DNA of 64,000 nucleotides from Thalassomonas viridans (GCF_000948985.2 NZ_CP059733.1:4712001-4776000); one strand, 5' to 3'. Numbered from the stretch's first letter, positions 19,019 through 28,680 are shown. Notes: generated by a model not told the origin, from the letters alone. Translations and numbers: made by a program.

Positions 19019-19226
19019 ATACCAAACGAAATAATGAATCGATCACCTTCAATAGTCTAAACAGTCAACTTTTGCGTTGCACTCAATCCCAATAGCTGGC
19101 TATTGCTCAATCACGCGCCTCGCCTGCATGGATGCAGGTGCTTAGCTTTAGTCTGGAACCATAAAGCTGTGAACTTGACTGTTTATCCTCATTGAATCTT
19201 GCTCAATTCTTTATTACGTTTGGTAT
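19019..19226. mobile_element. 208-bp MITE-like element, copy 2
   Basis: The second copy of the element at 7915-8122, with identical length, orientation and terminal repeats (ATACCAAACG ... CGTTTGGTAT). The core between about 19085 and 19170 is almost identical to copy 1. Its inner stem reads AAACAGTCAA ... TTGACTGTTT, a perfect inverted repeat, where copy 1 has AAATAATCAA ... TTGATTCTTT; at least one position changed in a compensatory way (A:T to G:C). It lies between the coiled-coil gene and kdsB. Confidence 0.8.
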
Positions 19227-19349
19227 AACACCTGTATCGGTCGAAAGATAAAAAACTTTATGCTAAATAGTTGAGGAAATAGAAAAAAGTAAAATTATAG
19301 AAGTATGCCTGACATGTCCTTGACCGCATGGCAGGCATATCTACAGCCG

Positions 19350-20120
19350 TTAAGCTTTTAATGATTTGGCATATTCTTGGGCTTTAAGCAGATCTTGCGG
19401 GGTATCCACGCCTTCAACCGGCAGCCTGGAGGCCGCCACCGCCACATGAATCTTCTCCCCCTGCCACAATACCCGTAACTGTTCCAGGGACTCTATTTGC
19501 TCCAGCGCGCTTGCCGGCCAGGAGACATAGTCTTTGATAAAGCCTGCCCGGTAGGCGTATATGCCGATATGGCGCAGGTAGAAATCGCCGATTTCCTTAA
19601 CCTCATCCCGGTTCAAGAACCTTTCCCTGTCATAAGGTATGGCAGAGCGGCTGAAATACAGGGCGTAACCCTGGCTGTCGCATACCACTTTAACGGCGTT
19701 GGGGTTAAAGACTTCTTCAACGTCACTGATACTCACCGCCAGGGTCGCCATACAGGCCTGATCCTGGTTTGCCAGGTTCTTGGCCACCTGGGCAATATTT
19801 TCAGCGGGAATAAAAGGCTCATCCCCCTGGACATTGACTATCACCTGGTCATCGGCAAAGCGGTATTTTTCCATGACCTCAGCCAAACGTTCCGTACCCG
19901 ACTGATGATCCGCCCGGGTACGGCATACTTCACCGCCAAAGGCCGTCACTGCCGCCGCCACATCGTCATTGTCTGTCGCTACGATTACCTGGCTGGCGCC
20001 GCTCAGTTTAGCTTTTTCCACCACCCACTGGATCATAGGTTTGCCTTCAATATCCGCCAGCACCTTGCCCGGTAAACGGGACGATTGGTACCTGGCGGGG
20101 ATCACCACAACAAATGACAT
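19350..20120 (-). CDS. kdsB: 3-deoxy-manno-octulosonate cytidylyltransferase
   Basis: A 256-aa CMP-KDO synthetase. It activates KDO with CTP for incorporation into the LPS inner core, in the cytoplasm. The nucleotidyltransferase fold is clear from [18 protein letters not shown] near the N-terminus (the CTP-binding loop), VATDNDDVA, the metal-binding NVQGDEPFI near residue 100, and [11 protein letters not shown] near 180. The length matches E. coli KdsB. The stop of the Trm112-like gene lies 3 bp upstream, so it is the last gene of a lpxK-ycaR-kdsB type operon, as in E. coli. Confidence 0.97.
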   Translation of the reverse strand: MSFVVVIPARYQSSRLPGKVLADIEGKPMIQWVVEKAKLSGASQVIVATDNDDVAAAVTAFGGEVCRTRADHQSGTERLAEVMEKYRFADDQVIVNVQGDEPFIPAENIAQVAKNLANQDQACMATLAVSISDVEEVFNPNAVKVVCDSQGYALYFSRSAIPYDRERFLNRDEVKEIGDFYLRHIGIYAYRAGFIKDYVSWPASALEQIESLEQLRVLWQGEKIHVAVAASRLPVEGVDTPQDLLKAQEYAKSLKA

Positions 20121-20122
20121 AA

Positions 20123-20305
20123 TCAGCTCTCTTCTGTCGCGATACGGCGCGCTTCGTTTTCCAGCAGCACGGGAATATCCTGCTCTATCGGGTACGCCAG
20201 GCGGTCAAACTTACAGATCAGCTCCTGCTGCGCCTTATCATAATCAAGTTTACCCTTACATACCGGACAGGCCAGTATTTCCATCAGTTTAGTGTCAAAA
20301 GCCAT
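20123..20305 (-). CDS. ycaR: Trm112 family protein YcaR
   Basis: A 60-aa protein matching the YcaR/Trm112 family in full. The single CPVCKGKLD zinc-ribbon half is near residue 14, followed by [22 protein letters not shown]. In other organisms Trm112 proteins stabilise methyltransferases; the bacterial YcaR role is not firmly known. It is located 2 bp before kdsB and behind lpxK, exactly the enterobacterial arrangement, and is co-transcribed with them. Confidence 0.93.
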   Translation of the reverse strand: MAFDTKLMEILACPVCKGKLDYDKAQQELICKFDRLAYPIEQDIPVLLENEARRIATEES

Positions 20306-20396
20306 AGGATTATCTCTTTAATGTATTAAGTCTTGTCTGCTTCATCTATCGCCCGGCGAATATTGCGGGCGAAATAAATATTTTCTTATACGGCGG

Positions 20397-21431
20397 TTAC
20401 CCGGTCATAAGCTTAGTGATTTTGTCTTGTAACAGGCTTTGCTGCCTCTCGGGTATCATCGCATCAACCGGTACAAACCACATATTGTCTTTGGCAAATG
20501 CCCGGCATTTTACCGCATCTTTTTCCGTCATCAAAAGCGGAAAATCATCATCGAATATCTCAAATTCCCCGGCGCTGAAATCATGGTGATCATTAAAGCC
20601 CTGCGCCCGGTTCAATACGAACCCCTGCGTGGTTAAAGTAGTGAAAAAACGCCCGGGATCCCCTATGCCCGCCATGGCATTAACTTTGGGATATTGCTGC
20701 AAAAATTCGGTTAGCGGCACTTGCTCGTCACTTGTCAGGCGCCGCACGGCAGTCGGCGCCAGCAGCATGCTGATATTTTCAGCCGTCCCGTGAACTTTTT
20801 CCCGGCCCAGGTTATCTTCCGCCACACCGTTATAAACAATGCAACCGGCCTGCTTTAAACGCCACTTGCCTTCCCTTAACGGGCCTGCCGGCAGCAATAG
20901 GCCATTGCCGAAACGGCGTTTGCCGTCCACCACGATCAGCTCCAGCTGGCGCGGCATGCGGTAATGCTGCAACCCGTCATCGGCAATGAGAATATCACAG
21001 CCCAGCCCGGCCAGCAGCCGGCCACTGGCAATACGGTCCGCCCCGACAGCCACAGGCACACGGCACCTTTGATAAATCAATACCGGCTCGTCACCGGCTA
21101 CTTCCGGCGTGCTGTTATCATCCAACAAATAAGGATAGGATGCCGCCTTGCCGCCATATCCCCGGCTGATCACCCCAGGCGTCAGTCCCAGGCTGCGGCA
21201 AAGATTCACCAGGAAAATCACCACCGGGGTTTTACCGTTGCCGCCGATACCTATATTGCCGACCACTATCACTGGCTTGCCGATGTGGCCGGTTTTTTTC
21301 AGCCCCAGCCGGTAGGCCAGCCGCCGCAAGCCAGATACCAAAGCAAACAGCAGCGTCAGCGGCAACAACACAGGTACCAGCACATATCTGGCGGGATGGC
21401 GGAAAAACCACACCTTTTCGATTAAGCGCAT
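20397..21431 (-). CDS. lpxK: Tetraacyldisaccharide 4'-kinase
   Basis: A 344-aa lipid A 4'-kinase, acting on the cytoplasmic face of the inner membrane on the tetraacyldisaccharide 1-phosphate. An N-terminal membrane-associated helix (YVLVPVLLPLTLLFALVSGL) is followed by the P-loop VGNIGIGGNGKTPVV. Further LpxK motifs include SRGYGG, the GDEPVL segment and ILIADDGLQHYRMPR. It starts 4 bp after the msbA stop, so lipid A phosphorylation and export are coupled in one operon. The length is slightly above E. coli LpxK. Confidence 0.96.
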   Translation of the reverse strand: MRLIEKVWFFRHPARYVLVPVLLPLTLLFALVSGLRRLAYRLGLKKTGHIGKPVIVVGNIGIGGNGKTPVVIFLVNLCRSLGLTPGVISRGYGGKAASYPYLLDDNSTPEVAGDEPVLIYQRCRVPVAVGADRIASGRLLAGLGCDILIADDGLQHYRMPRQLELIVVDGKRRFGNGLLLPAGPLREGKWRLKQAGCIVYNGVAEDNLGREKVHGTAENISMLLAPTAVRRLTSDEQVPLTEFLQQYPKVNAMAGIGDPGRFFTTLTTQGFVLNRAQGFNDHHDFSAGEFEIFDDDFPLLMTEKDAVKCRAFAKDNMWFVPVDAMIPERQQSLLQDKITKLMTG

Positions 21432-21434
21432 AAC

Positions 21435-23177
21435 TTATTCGCCAAATTGTAGGCTGTGAAGCTGGGCATAGGCGCCATTTTTTGCCAGCAGGCTTTTGTG
21501 CTCACCCTGTTCGACAATCTCCCCCTGCTCCAGCACGATAATGTTATCGGCACTTTCTATGGTAGATAAGCGGTGTGCGATCACGATACAGGTGCGGTTT
21601 TGCTGCAACACCTGCAAGGCTTCCTGGATATGGCGCTCAGATTCGGTATCCAGGGCGCTGGTTGCTTCATCCAAAATTAAAAACGGCGCATCGCATAACA
21701 AGGCCCGGGCAATCGCCACCCTTTGTCTTTGACCGCCGGAAAGCTCGGCGCCGTTTTCGCCGATATTGGTATGCAGTCCCTGGGGCATATTTTGGGCAAA
21801 TTCGTACACATGGGCGCTTTTGGCGGCGGCGATAATTTCTTCTTCACTCGCCCCGGGACGGCCATAGGCAATATTGTTGGCCAGGGTATCGTTAAAAAGC
21901 ACTACCTGCTGCGAAACATAGGCAAACTGGTGGCGTAAATCGTCCAGTTTATAATGTTGGATATTTTCACCGTCTATCTGTACTTCACCGCTGGTGGCAT
22001 CATAAAAACGCAGCAGTAAAGAGCTGGCGGTAGACTTGCCGCTGCCGGAACGCCCCACCAGGGCCAGTGTTTCTCCCGGCTTGACGCTAAAAGACAGGTT
22101 CTTCAATGCAACCTTTTCGGTTCCCTGGTAACTGAAGTTCACATCCTTAAAATCAATTCTTCCGGATGACCTGACCAGCGCCTTATCGCCGGTATCTTTT
22201 TCCTTGTCTTTATCCAGCACGGCAAAAATACTGCTGCAGGCAGCCATGCCTTTTTGAAAATCGCTGTTCACCGTAGTCAAGAGTTTCAGCGGCCTGAGCA
22301 ACATAGTCATATAGGTAACGACGGCAACAAAAGTTCCCGGCTGGATATCCTTCATGCTTTCCAAGGTTACCACATAAAAAATAAACGCCAGGGCAAAGGA
22401 AGCGATGATCTGGATCAGGGGTACACTGACGGCCTTAGTGGCCACCATTTTCATACGCTGCTGGCGGTTATGTTTGTTGATCTGGCCAAAGCGTTTCGCT
22501 TCACGCTGCTGGCCGCCAAACGTCAGCACCACCTTGTGGCCGTTAAAGGTCTGCTCGGCGGCGCTGGTGACTTCCCCCATGGCTCCCTGGATATTTTTGC
22601 TGATCTTGCGGAAACGGCGGGAAACCGTAGTAACTATCACAGCTACCAGAGGCACGATTAAAAAGAAGATCGCCGACAGCTGCCAGCTCTTATAAAACAT
22701 CATCGCCAGCAGGCCGATAACGAAAGCCCCCTGCTGCACTAAGGTCAGAATCGATTTGCTCGTGGTTTGCAGTACCTGCTCGGTATCAAAGGTCAGTTTG
22801 GAGATCAGGGTGCCGGTGGATTCCTTGTCATGGTAAGGCACGGGCATGGCCATAATATGTTCAAACAGCTTTTGCCTTAAATCGGCAACAACATTATTGC
22901 CCACCCAGGCCAGGCAATAGTTGCCGACAAAATGACACAGACCGCGAATGAGGAAACAGGCGATAATGAACACAGGCGCCCATTTCATAAACTCAAGATT
23001 TTCTCCGGTCAAGCCTTCGTCAATCAAGGGCTCAAGTTTTGATAAAAAATAAACGTCTATGGCCGCATAACCCAGCATACCGATAACGGCAACAACAAAC
23101 CCCAGTTTGTAGGGTTTGGCAAAAGATAATAAGCGTTTAAAATTCTGCCAGGTGGTCGGGGATGAAATAGGCTGCAT
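21435..23177 (-). CDS. msbA: Lipid A export ATP-binding/permease MsbA
   Basis: A 580-aa half-transporter of the ABC type that flips lipid A-core across the inner membrane. Six TM helices occupy residues about 20-310. The nucleotide-binding domain carries Walker A GRSGSGKST, the signature [16 protein letters not shown], Walker B FLILDEATSALD and the switch His in IAHRLSTIE. The length is nearly that of E. coli MsbA. It directly precedes lpxK and lies after comEC, a conserved order in gammaproteobacteria. Confidence 0.96.
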   Translation of the reverse strand: MQPISSPTTWQNFKRLLSFAKPYKLGFVVAVIGMLGYAAIDVYFLSKLEPLIDEGLTGENLEFMKWAPVFIIACFLIRGLCHFVGNYCLAWVGNNVVADLRQKLFEHIMAMPVPYHDKESTGTLISKLTFDTEQVLQTTSKSILTLVQQGAFVIGLLAMMFYKSWQLSAIFFLIVPLVAVIVTTVSRRFRKISKNIQGAMGEVTSAAEQTFNGHKVVLTFGGQQREAKRFGQINKHNRQQRMKMVATKAVSVPLIQIIASFALAFIFYVVTLESMKDIQPGTFVAVVTYMTMLLRPLKLLTTVNSDFQKGMAACSSIFAVLDKDKEKDTGDKALVRSSGRIDFKDVNFSYQGTEKVALKNLSFSVKPGETLALVGRSGSGKSTASSLLLRFYDATSGEVQIDGENIQHYKLDDLRHQFAYVSQQVVLFNDTLANNIAYGRPGASEEEIIAAAKSAHVYEFAQNMPQGLHTNIGENGAELSGGQRQRVAIARALLCDAPFLILDEATSALDTESERHIQEALQVLQQNRTCIVIAHRLSTIESADNIIVLEQGEIVEQGEHKSLLAKNGAYAQLHSLQFGE

Positions 23178-23313
23178 TCAGTCTCTCTTTTTTGCCGGGT
23201 AAAAGTTGCTGCGTAGATATATTACCATTTGGCAGTGCTGTTAAATTCCGGGCTATTCTAGCGTTATTTTGCTGTTCAACCAACTAATTAACCAAACCCG
23301 GGTCAACTAACGG

Positions 23314-25764
23314 TCAATTGGCAAACCAAAACGGCCATAAATCCTGCCGGTATTGCTGTATATGGATACCCGAGTCGCTAAAATCAAGCTTAAGCATGCC
23401 GCTGGCGGCGGTGGTAAAAACCTTTGCCTCTACCTTTTGATAACGCGCCAGCACTTCCTCGCTCGGCATCTGCCAGCGGTTTAAATAACCGGCGCTGAAA
23501 ATGACGTATCGGGGCGATACGCGATTAATAAATTCCTGCCGGGAAGAGCTTTTTGAACCATGGTGCGGGGCAATCAAAACCTGGCTATGGCCGAGATGGC
23601 TTAACAGCTGTGATTCAACCTTTCTTGAAATATCCCCGGTGAGCAGCAGCGAATGCACCCCGTCACTCACCCGGATAACACAGGAGTCATCATTGGCCTC
23701 CCCTTTAATATCCGGAGGCCATAACATGGCAAAATGCAGCCCCTGCCAGTTAAAGTCATGCCCCTGAAGGCATATTCCCCGTCCCTCAAGCACAGGATCA
23801 TTGGCCAAGATCTCATTGATAACTATGCTGGACTTCAGCAGAGGCAAACCACCGGCATGGTCATTATCGCTGTGACTGATAATCACCTTGTCCAGGCCGG
23901 ATAATCCCTGATATTGCAAAAAGGGCAAAATCACGCTTTGCGCCAGGTTAAAACCTCCCGGGTAGGCGGCGCCGGTATCATATAAAATGGCATGCTTGCC
24001 TTTTTGAATTATCACCGCCAGCCCTTGACCGACATCAAGCACATATACTTGCCAGGGGATTATCCCGGGCTCTCTTCCCCTTACCGGTTGCGAGCCGGTA
24101 TTCAACCCGGATAATGAAAACCCGGTTATAAAAAGGCCCGCTAATACCAACAAACCGGCAGCTTGCATGCGGGTCAAACGCAGTATTCCCCTTTGTAAGA
24201 AGCAATAACATTGCCCTGCCAGCAAGCGCCAGCCGCCCCATGAACTTGGTGATAAAAAGCACCCGCAGCTTATCAGGGCCAGAATAACACAGAGATAATA
24301 AACCTGGCTTTGGGATAAATCGATCAGGGCCCAGTCTTGCCCGGAAAGCCACGCCAGGTAGGCCCACAAAAACTCCAGGCTTTGCCATGCTAATGCGATA
24401 AAAAAACTTGCCAGGGCATCGCTGAAAAACAGGCTTAGAGCCGACAGCAAACTCAGGGGGATACAAATCAGGCTCATATAGGGAACGGCTATGATATTGG
24501 CCAGAAAAGAAGCCAGGGAAACCTGGTGAAAAAACAAAGCGGTTACCGGCATCATAAATAGCGTCAGTCCAAGCTGGATCACCAGCAACGACTTGATCAC
24601 TTTTACCCGTTTATCCCCCAGGTAAAATACATCGCCAAAACGCCACAACAACAAAAAAATACAGGAAACGGCATAAACCGATAACCAGAAGCTGGCGCTA
24701 AATAAACTAAAAGGATCCAGCAGCGTCAGTATAAACAAGGCAATCAGCAGCCAGCGCCTTAAGGTCAGCTTGCCTCCGGCCAAACGTATGCCCCAGTACA
24801 AAAACAACATCACCAGCGCCCTTTGGGTCGGCAGGGAGAAACCCGCCAGATATGCATAAAACAAGGTAATAAGTAAGCTTATGCCGATCGCCAGCTTATT
24901 AAGGTTTGCAGACATCAGGGGCAAGGCCAGCTTTTGCGGCAACAACAAGGTAAGAGGCAAATTCCTCAACAGCCACAGAATCGCAAAAAAACTGCCGGTG
25001 GCGACTAATCCAAGGTGCAGCCCGGAAATGGCCATCAGGTGCGAAGTACCGCTGCGTTGCAACACCTGCCACATATCCTGGGAAATCCGGCTGCGCTCGC
25101 CAAAGCTCAAAGCCGGCAGCAAAGCGCTAACCGGTCCCGGCGGTAACAACCGAACATAGCGGTTATAAAGTTGCTGACGCACAACAAAGTTGTCAGTCAG
25201 CAATACCGGCTCAGGTTCATCCAAAACATAACCGGTAGCCACTATGTGTTTATACCTCAACCAGGTCTGGTAACTGAAACCGCCGGAATTGGCCAGACCA
25301 TGGGCCGGTTTCATACGCACCGCAAACCGATATTTCTGCCCCAGCTCAGGTTTCACCTTGGCCTGATCCCAGCGCAGCCGGACAATAACACTCAGGTTTA
25401 GCGGTTTTTGATTAAGCCTGTCAACGCGAAAATTAAAGCGGCTGATATCCTGCTTATTATCCCCGGCATAACCGCCTGAGCTGTTAACCGGCAGATTAAC
25501 GACCTCCCCCTGCAATAGCTGGGTTTTACCCGCCAAGGTATTTGTTTTTATATTATTGAGTTGCCAGCTGTTTTGATACAAATAAGCATGCAACATCATC
25601 CACAACAGACCAAACAACAAACCGCTGACATTTCTTAAGCGCTTGTCATAATAAAGACCAATAACTGTGATAAAAAACAAAGATAGGTAAAAAAGCGCTG
25701 GTACTATTGGCAGAAATAGTGACAATATAGCACCTAGAAAGAAGCTTAACAGCCACCAGTCCAT
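23314..25764 (-). CDS. comEC: DNA internalization channel ComEC/Rec2
   Basis: An 816-aa inner-membrane protein of the ComEC/Rec2 family, which moves single-stranded DNA into the cytoplasm during natural transformation. It contains an N-terminal TM pair with an OB-like region (DUF4131), the competence TM domain (FGERSRISQDMWQVLQRSGT, MAISGLHLGL near residue 245) and a C-terminal metallo-beta-lactamase domain with SHSDNDHAGG, LLTGDIS and APHHGSKSS. All three parts are intact, so the gene should be functional. The msbA start lies 136 bp downstream, and the gene is divergent from the DUF2062 gene across only 35 bp. Confidence 0.94.
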   Translation of the reverse strand: MDWWLLSFFLGAILSLFLPIVPALFYLSLFFITVIGLYYDKRLRNVSGLLFGLLWMMLHAYLYQNSWQLNNIKTNTLAGKTQLLQGEVVNLPVNSSGGYAGDNKQDISRFNFRVDRLNQKPLNLSVIVRLRWDQAKVKPELGQKYRFAVRMKPAHGLANSGGFSYQTWLRYKHIVATGYVLDEPEPVLLTDNFVVRQQLYNRYVRLLPPGPVSALLPALSFGERSRISQDMWQVLQRSGTSHLMAISGLHLGLVATGSFFAILWLLRNLPLTLLLPQKLALPLMSANLNKLAIGISLLITLFYAYLAGFSLPTQRALVMLFLYWGIRLAGGKLTLRRWLLIALFILTLLDPFSLFSASFWLSVYAVSCIFLLLWRFGDVFYLGDKRVKVIKSLLVIQLGLTLFMMPVTALFFHQVSLASFLANIIAVPYMSLICIPLSLLSALSLFFSDALASFFIALAWQSLEFLWAYLAWLSGQDWALIDLSQSQVYYLCVILALISCGCFLSPSSWGGWRLLAGQCYCFLQRGILRLTRMQAAGLLVLAGLFITGFSLSGLNTGSQPVRGREPGIIPWQVYVLDVGQGLAVIIQKGKHAILYDTGAAYPGGFNLAQSVILPFLQYQGLSGLDKVIISHSDNDHAGGLPLLKSSIVINEILANDPVLEGRGICLQGHDFNWQGLHFAMLWPPDIKGEANDDSCVIRVSDGVHSLLLTGDISRKVESQLLSHLGHSQVLIAPHHGSKSSSRQEFINRVSPRYVIFSAGYLNRWQMPSEEVLARYQKVEAKVFTTAASGMLKLDFSDSGIHIQQYRQDLWPFWFAN

Positions 25765-25799
25765 AGTGAACCTTTAATTCCATTTACAGTAAAGAGTGT

Positions 25800-26327
25800 A
25801 TGCCGAAAAAAATCATCAAGCGTATGATGCCAGATCATCACACCATCAAAAATCACAAGCACTTAAGCATCTTTGGCGAGTTATTGCATAACCCCAACTT
25901 ATGGCATCTTAACCGCAGATCTGTGGCGAAAGCCTTCGCTGTCGGCCTGTTTTTCGCTTTTGTCCCGGTACCGTTTCAAATGATACTGGCGGCGGGTATA
26001 GCCATTATAGTACATGCCAACCTGCCCTTATCCATTGCCCTGGTGTGGATCACCAACCCTTTGACTATGCCGGCTATTTTCTATTTTTGTTACCTGGTGG
26101 GCACCTGGGTCCTCGGGGAACAGCAACAGGAATTCGCATTCGAAGCCACCTGGCAATGGGTGGTGGACAGCTTATCCACCATAGGGCCGGCCTTTATCCT
26201 CGGCTGCGGCGTGCTGGCGGTAGTGTTTTCCATTATCGGTTATTTCGGCATCCAGGCATTATGGCGCCATTCTGTGGTTAAGGAATGGGGCAAGCGTAAA
26301 CTGCGGAACAACAATTCTGTCCAGTAA
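25800..26327 (+). CDS. DUF2062 membrane protein
   Basis: A 175-aa inner-membrane protein of the DUF2062 family. After a short cytoplasmic start (MPKKIIKRMMPDHHTIK) come family motifs NLWHLNRRSVAKAFAVGLFFAFVP (read in two parts) and ALVWITNPLTMPAIFYFCYLVG, and a third TM near GPAFILGCGVLAVVFSIIGY. Three to four TM segments are likely. The role of DUF2062 proteins is not established. It is divergent from comEC, with a strong terminator immediately downstream. The protein encoded at 43042 has the same general architecture but belongs to TIGR03546. Confidence 0.88.
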   Translation: MPKKIIKRMMPDHHTIKNHKHLSIFGELLHNPNLWHLNRRSVAKAFAVGLFFAFVPVPFQMILAAGIAIIVHANLPLSIALVWITNPLTMPAIFYFCYLVGTWVLGEQQQEFAFEATWQWVVDSLSTIGPAFILGCGVLAVVFSIIGYFGIQALWRHSVVKEWGKRKLRNNNSVQ

Positions 26328-26332
26328 ATAAC

Positions 26333-26370
26333 AAAACGGGAAATAGATACGCTATTTCCCGTTTTCTTTT
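26333..26370. terminator. Rho-independent terminator after DUF2062 gene
   Basis: A perfect 14-bp stem (AAAACGGGAAATAG and its complement) with a 5-nt loop, followed by CTTTT on the plus strand; the A-run on the other side would let it also serve the minus-strand gene ending at 26404. Confidence 0.88.
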
Positions 26371-26403
26371 ATCATGTCCTATAATGCCTGACTTTATTTG
26401 AAT

Positions 26404-26625
26404 TCAATTACCAACCTTCATCATTCTTTTCAAATACATAAAATTTCCTAGCAAGCCACCGGCAACAATAGAAATTACCGTAACAATCAGATAAATCATA
26501 AAGTTACGGCTCATATCATCTTCACTATTGTATAAGGGCCCAAATACCCAGCCTAACAACCAGGTAACAATGTACACCAGCAAGGCACCAAAGAAGGAAA
26601 ACAACAATATGTACAAAAGCCGCAT
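26404..26625 (-). CDS. Small two-TM protein, candidate Tae4 immunity protein
   Basis: A 73-aa hydrophobic protein with two predicted TM segments (LLYILLFSFFGALLVYIVTW and FMIYLIVTVISIVAGGLLG) separated by a short acidic loop. It follows the Tae4-type amidase gene on the same strand; the frame can also be read from 26649, which would overlap the effector gene by 22 bp, or from a TTG at 26631 with a GGAG site at good distance. I chose the Met at 26625 because the hydrophobic segment begins there. Effector genes of this kind are nearly always followed by an immunity gene, but known Tai4 proteins are soluble periplasmic proteins, so this would be a different type. The assignment is inference from context. 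Confidence 0.6.
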   Translation of the reverse strand: MRLLYILLFSFFGALLVYIVTWLLGWVFGPLYNSEDDMSRNFMIYLIVTVISIVAGGLLGNFMYLKRMMKVGN

Positions 26626-26627
26626 GC

Positions 26628-27152
26628 TCAAATAATTCTCCAAAACCATATTGCTTTAGACAGTTCGAAATCTGACCATATACCAGGAATTACAAAATTA
26701 AGCCTGACACGAATCCAGGTTTTCCAATCCGTTAACCTGCTGCCATTCCAAAGATCAATATGATCACCACTTCGGTTACGAAATGATTCGGTTTTACCAT
26801 TCGTCTTTCTTTGCCAGTAATCTTTAAAAAAGATAATACCTTTTTTACCTCTTATTTCTTCGAAATAGTTTTTCGGATTAACTTGCTGAGATTGTTGAAT
26901 ACCAGCTACAGAAAAGCGGTTTAAAGCATTAGCAAGTTCTTCAGCACGAATGATGTGCCCTTCCGACTTGCTGTGTCCATGCCAACAATGGGTAGCCCCC
27001 GGAAGGGAAGAAGTATTAACGCCACACCTGGCTAATGCGACTCCAAGTTTTATCGCACACTGATTGGAGAAGTTCGGGGTACCATTGGTACTACATGGAT
27101 TGTCCTGTCCAAGAATTGTCGGATGATTATCCCATAGCTTTTGAAAGTGCAT
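26628..27152 (-). CDS. tae4: Tae4-family type VI secretion amidase effector
   Basis: A 174-aa protein of the Tae4 family (NlpC/P60-like amidases that cut the peptide stems of peptidoglycan in competing bacteria). The catalytic Cys32 lies in NQCAIKLGVAL at the head of a helix, His131 in GDHIDLWNG, and Asp142 eleven residues later, the same His-Asp spacing as I recall for the Salmonella enzyme. No signal peptide is present, as expected for cargo of a type VI secretion system. Its start is supported by AAAGGAATGG. No VgrG, PAAR, Hcp or T6SS structural gene is in the window, so it is an orphan cargo gene. The region is visibly AT-richer than its neighbours, which suggests acquisition by transfer. 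Confidence 0.85.
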   Translation of the reverse strand: MHFQKLWDNHPTILGQDNPCSTNGTPNFSNQCAIKLGVALARCGVNTSSLPGATHCWHGHSKSEGHIIRAEELANALNRFSVAGIQQSQQVNPKNYFEEIRGKKGIIFFKDYWQRKTNGKTESFRNRSGDHIDLWNGSRLTDWKTWIRVRLNFVIPGIWSDFELSKAIWFWRII

Positions 27153-27378
27153 TTAACCATTCCTTTGGGCAATAAATCTATTCTACTCAAATTCCATTTT
27201 CGCTCTTATTATAATTTCAAAGCAGTAAATATTTTATACAGGAGAAATTTAACAAGAAAAAAACTTCACTTAAGAAGTATATAGCTTTTACCAGGTATTC
27301 AGCATATTAACTTGAACATATGGAATGCCAGGCCAGTTAACTCCCCTTTAACCAGCCTTCTTACATTAAGAGATAAAG

Positions 27379-28680
27379 TTATAACTGCCCCAACACCTGA
27401 GCCGGTTCAACCTTAGTCGCGCGCCAGGCAGGATAAATCGTTGCCAGCAGGCTCATCACAAGGGCGGTGATCACAGTAACATATACATCCGGCCAGTTTA
27501 GCAGGCTGGGCAGGAAGTCAATAAAATACACATCCGCCGATAAAAACTTCACCTGGAATAAAGCCTCTACCGCTAAAATAATATCCGTCAGGTTCTGCGC
27601 CAGGTAAACCCCAAGCAAGGCGCCGATCACTGAGCCTAAAACCCCGTTCACCGCCCCCTGGATGATAAAGGTGATCATCACCACGCCAGTGCCCGCCCCC
27701 ATGGTTTTTAATATGGCGATGTCGCCTTTTTTCTCATTCACCGCCATGATCAGGGTGGAAACGATATTAAAACTTGCCACGGCAATCACCAGCACCAGCA
27801 CGATAAACATCACCATGCGCACCAGCTGGATATCGTTAAACAAGTGCCCCTGGGTTCGGGTCCAGTCGTAGATGTAAACATAATGATCCACCTGGTAGGC
27901 CACTTCACGCGCAATGCCCGGCGCCTGGAAAACATCATCGAGTTTTAAGCGGATGCCATGCACCTGGTTATCCCGAAACTGGTTGATATCGGCGGCCTGG
28001 GACAGAGAGACATAAGCCAGGCTATCATCCACTGTGCCGCCAAATTTAAAGATGCCCGCTATCACCAGGTTACGGGTTAACAGCCCCTGGAAACTCTGGC
28101 TGAGCTGCTGTTGCTTCTGCTGCGCTGACAGGGCTTGCTTGGGCAAAAGGATCTGGACCGTATCACCGACATTTACTCCGAGTTTTTTAGCGATACCGGC
28201 CCCGAGGACCACCTGATTGTCCTGAAAGTTACTGCCGGCAGCCACGCGATTATCGCCGGACGCTAACCAGTGACCGTCGACAATATAATCTTCTATGCTG
28301 GACACCCGCTTTTCCAGATTTGCATCCACGCCTCTAAGCTCAACCGCCTTAAGTTCGGCATTTTTTTGCATCATGCCCGACATCTTGATCACAGGTGCGG
28401 CGGCAAGAACGCGGGGATTTTCTTCCACCTTGTCCAGCTGAGCGCGCCAGTTATTCATGGGCTCATTGACCCCGATAATTTCCGCATGGGGCACAACCGA
28501 CAATAACCGCTGGGCAAGTTCACGTTCAAAACCGTTCATGGCGGATAACACCACGATCAACACCATGACCCCCAAGGCGATACCTATAGTGGAAGAGGCG
28601 GAAATAAATGAAGAGAAACCATTGCCGTGGCGGCTGCGCACATAGCGCAGACCCAAAAATAAGCTCAGGGGTTTAAACAT
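27379..28680 (-). CDS. lolE: Lipoprotein-releasing ABC permease LolE
   Basis: A 433-aa inner-membrane permease of the LolC/LolE family (MacB-like fold). TM1 lies near residue 25 (STIGIALGVMVLIVVLSAMNGF), followed by a large periplasmic domain (about 50-280) and three C-terminal TMs (MFIVLVLVIAVASFNIVSTL onward). With LolC and LolD it extracts mature lipoproteins from the inner membrane for LolA. It is third in the operon lolC-lolD-lolE and overlaps lolD by 8 bp. I call it LolE by position and length, since LolC and LolE are homologous. Confidence 0.9.
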   Translation of the reverse strand: MFKPLSLFLGLRYVRSRHGNGFSSFISASSTIGIALGVMVLIVVLSAMNGFERELAQRLLSVVPHAEIIGVNEPMNNWRAQLDKVEENPRVLAAAPVIKMSGMMQKNAELKAVELRGVDANLEKRVSSIEDYIVDGHWLASGDNRVAAGSNFQDNQVVLGAGIAKKLGVNVGDTVQILLPKQALSAQQKQQQLSQSFQGLLTRNLVIAGIFKFGGTVDDSLAYVSLSQAADINQFRDNQVHGIRLKLDDVFQAPGIAREVAYQVDHYVYIYDWTRTQGHLFNDIQLVRMVMFIVLVLVIAVASFNIVSTLIMAVNEKKGDIAILKTMGAGTGVVMITFIIQGAVNGVLGSVIGALLGVYLAQNLTDIILAVEALFQVKFLSADVYFIDFLPSLLNWPDVYVTVITALVMSLLATIYPAWRATKVEPAQVLGQL

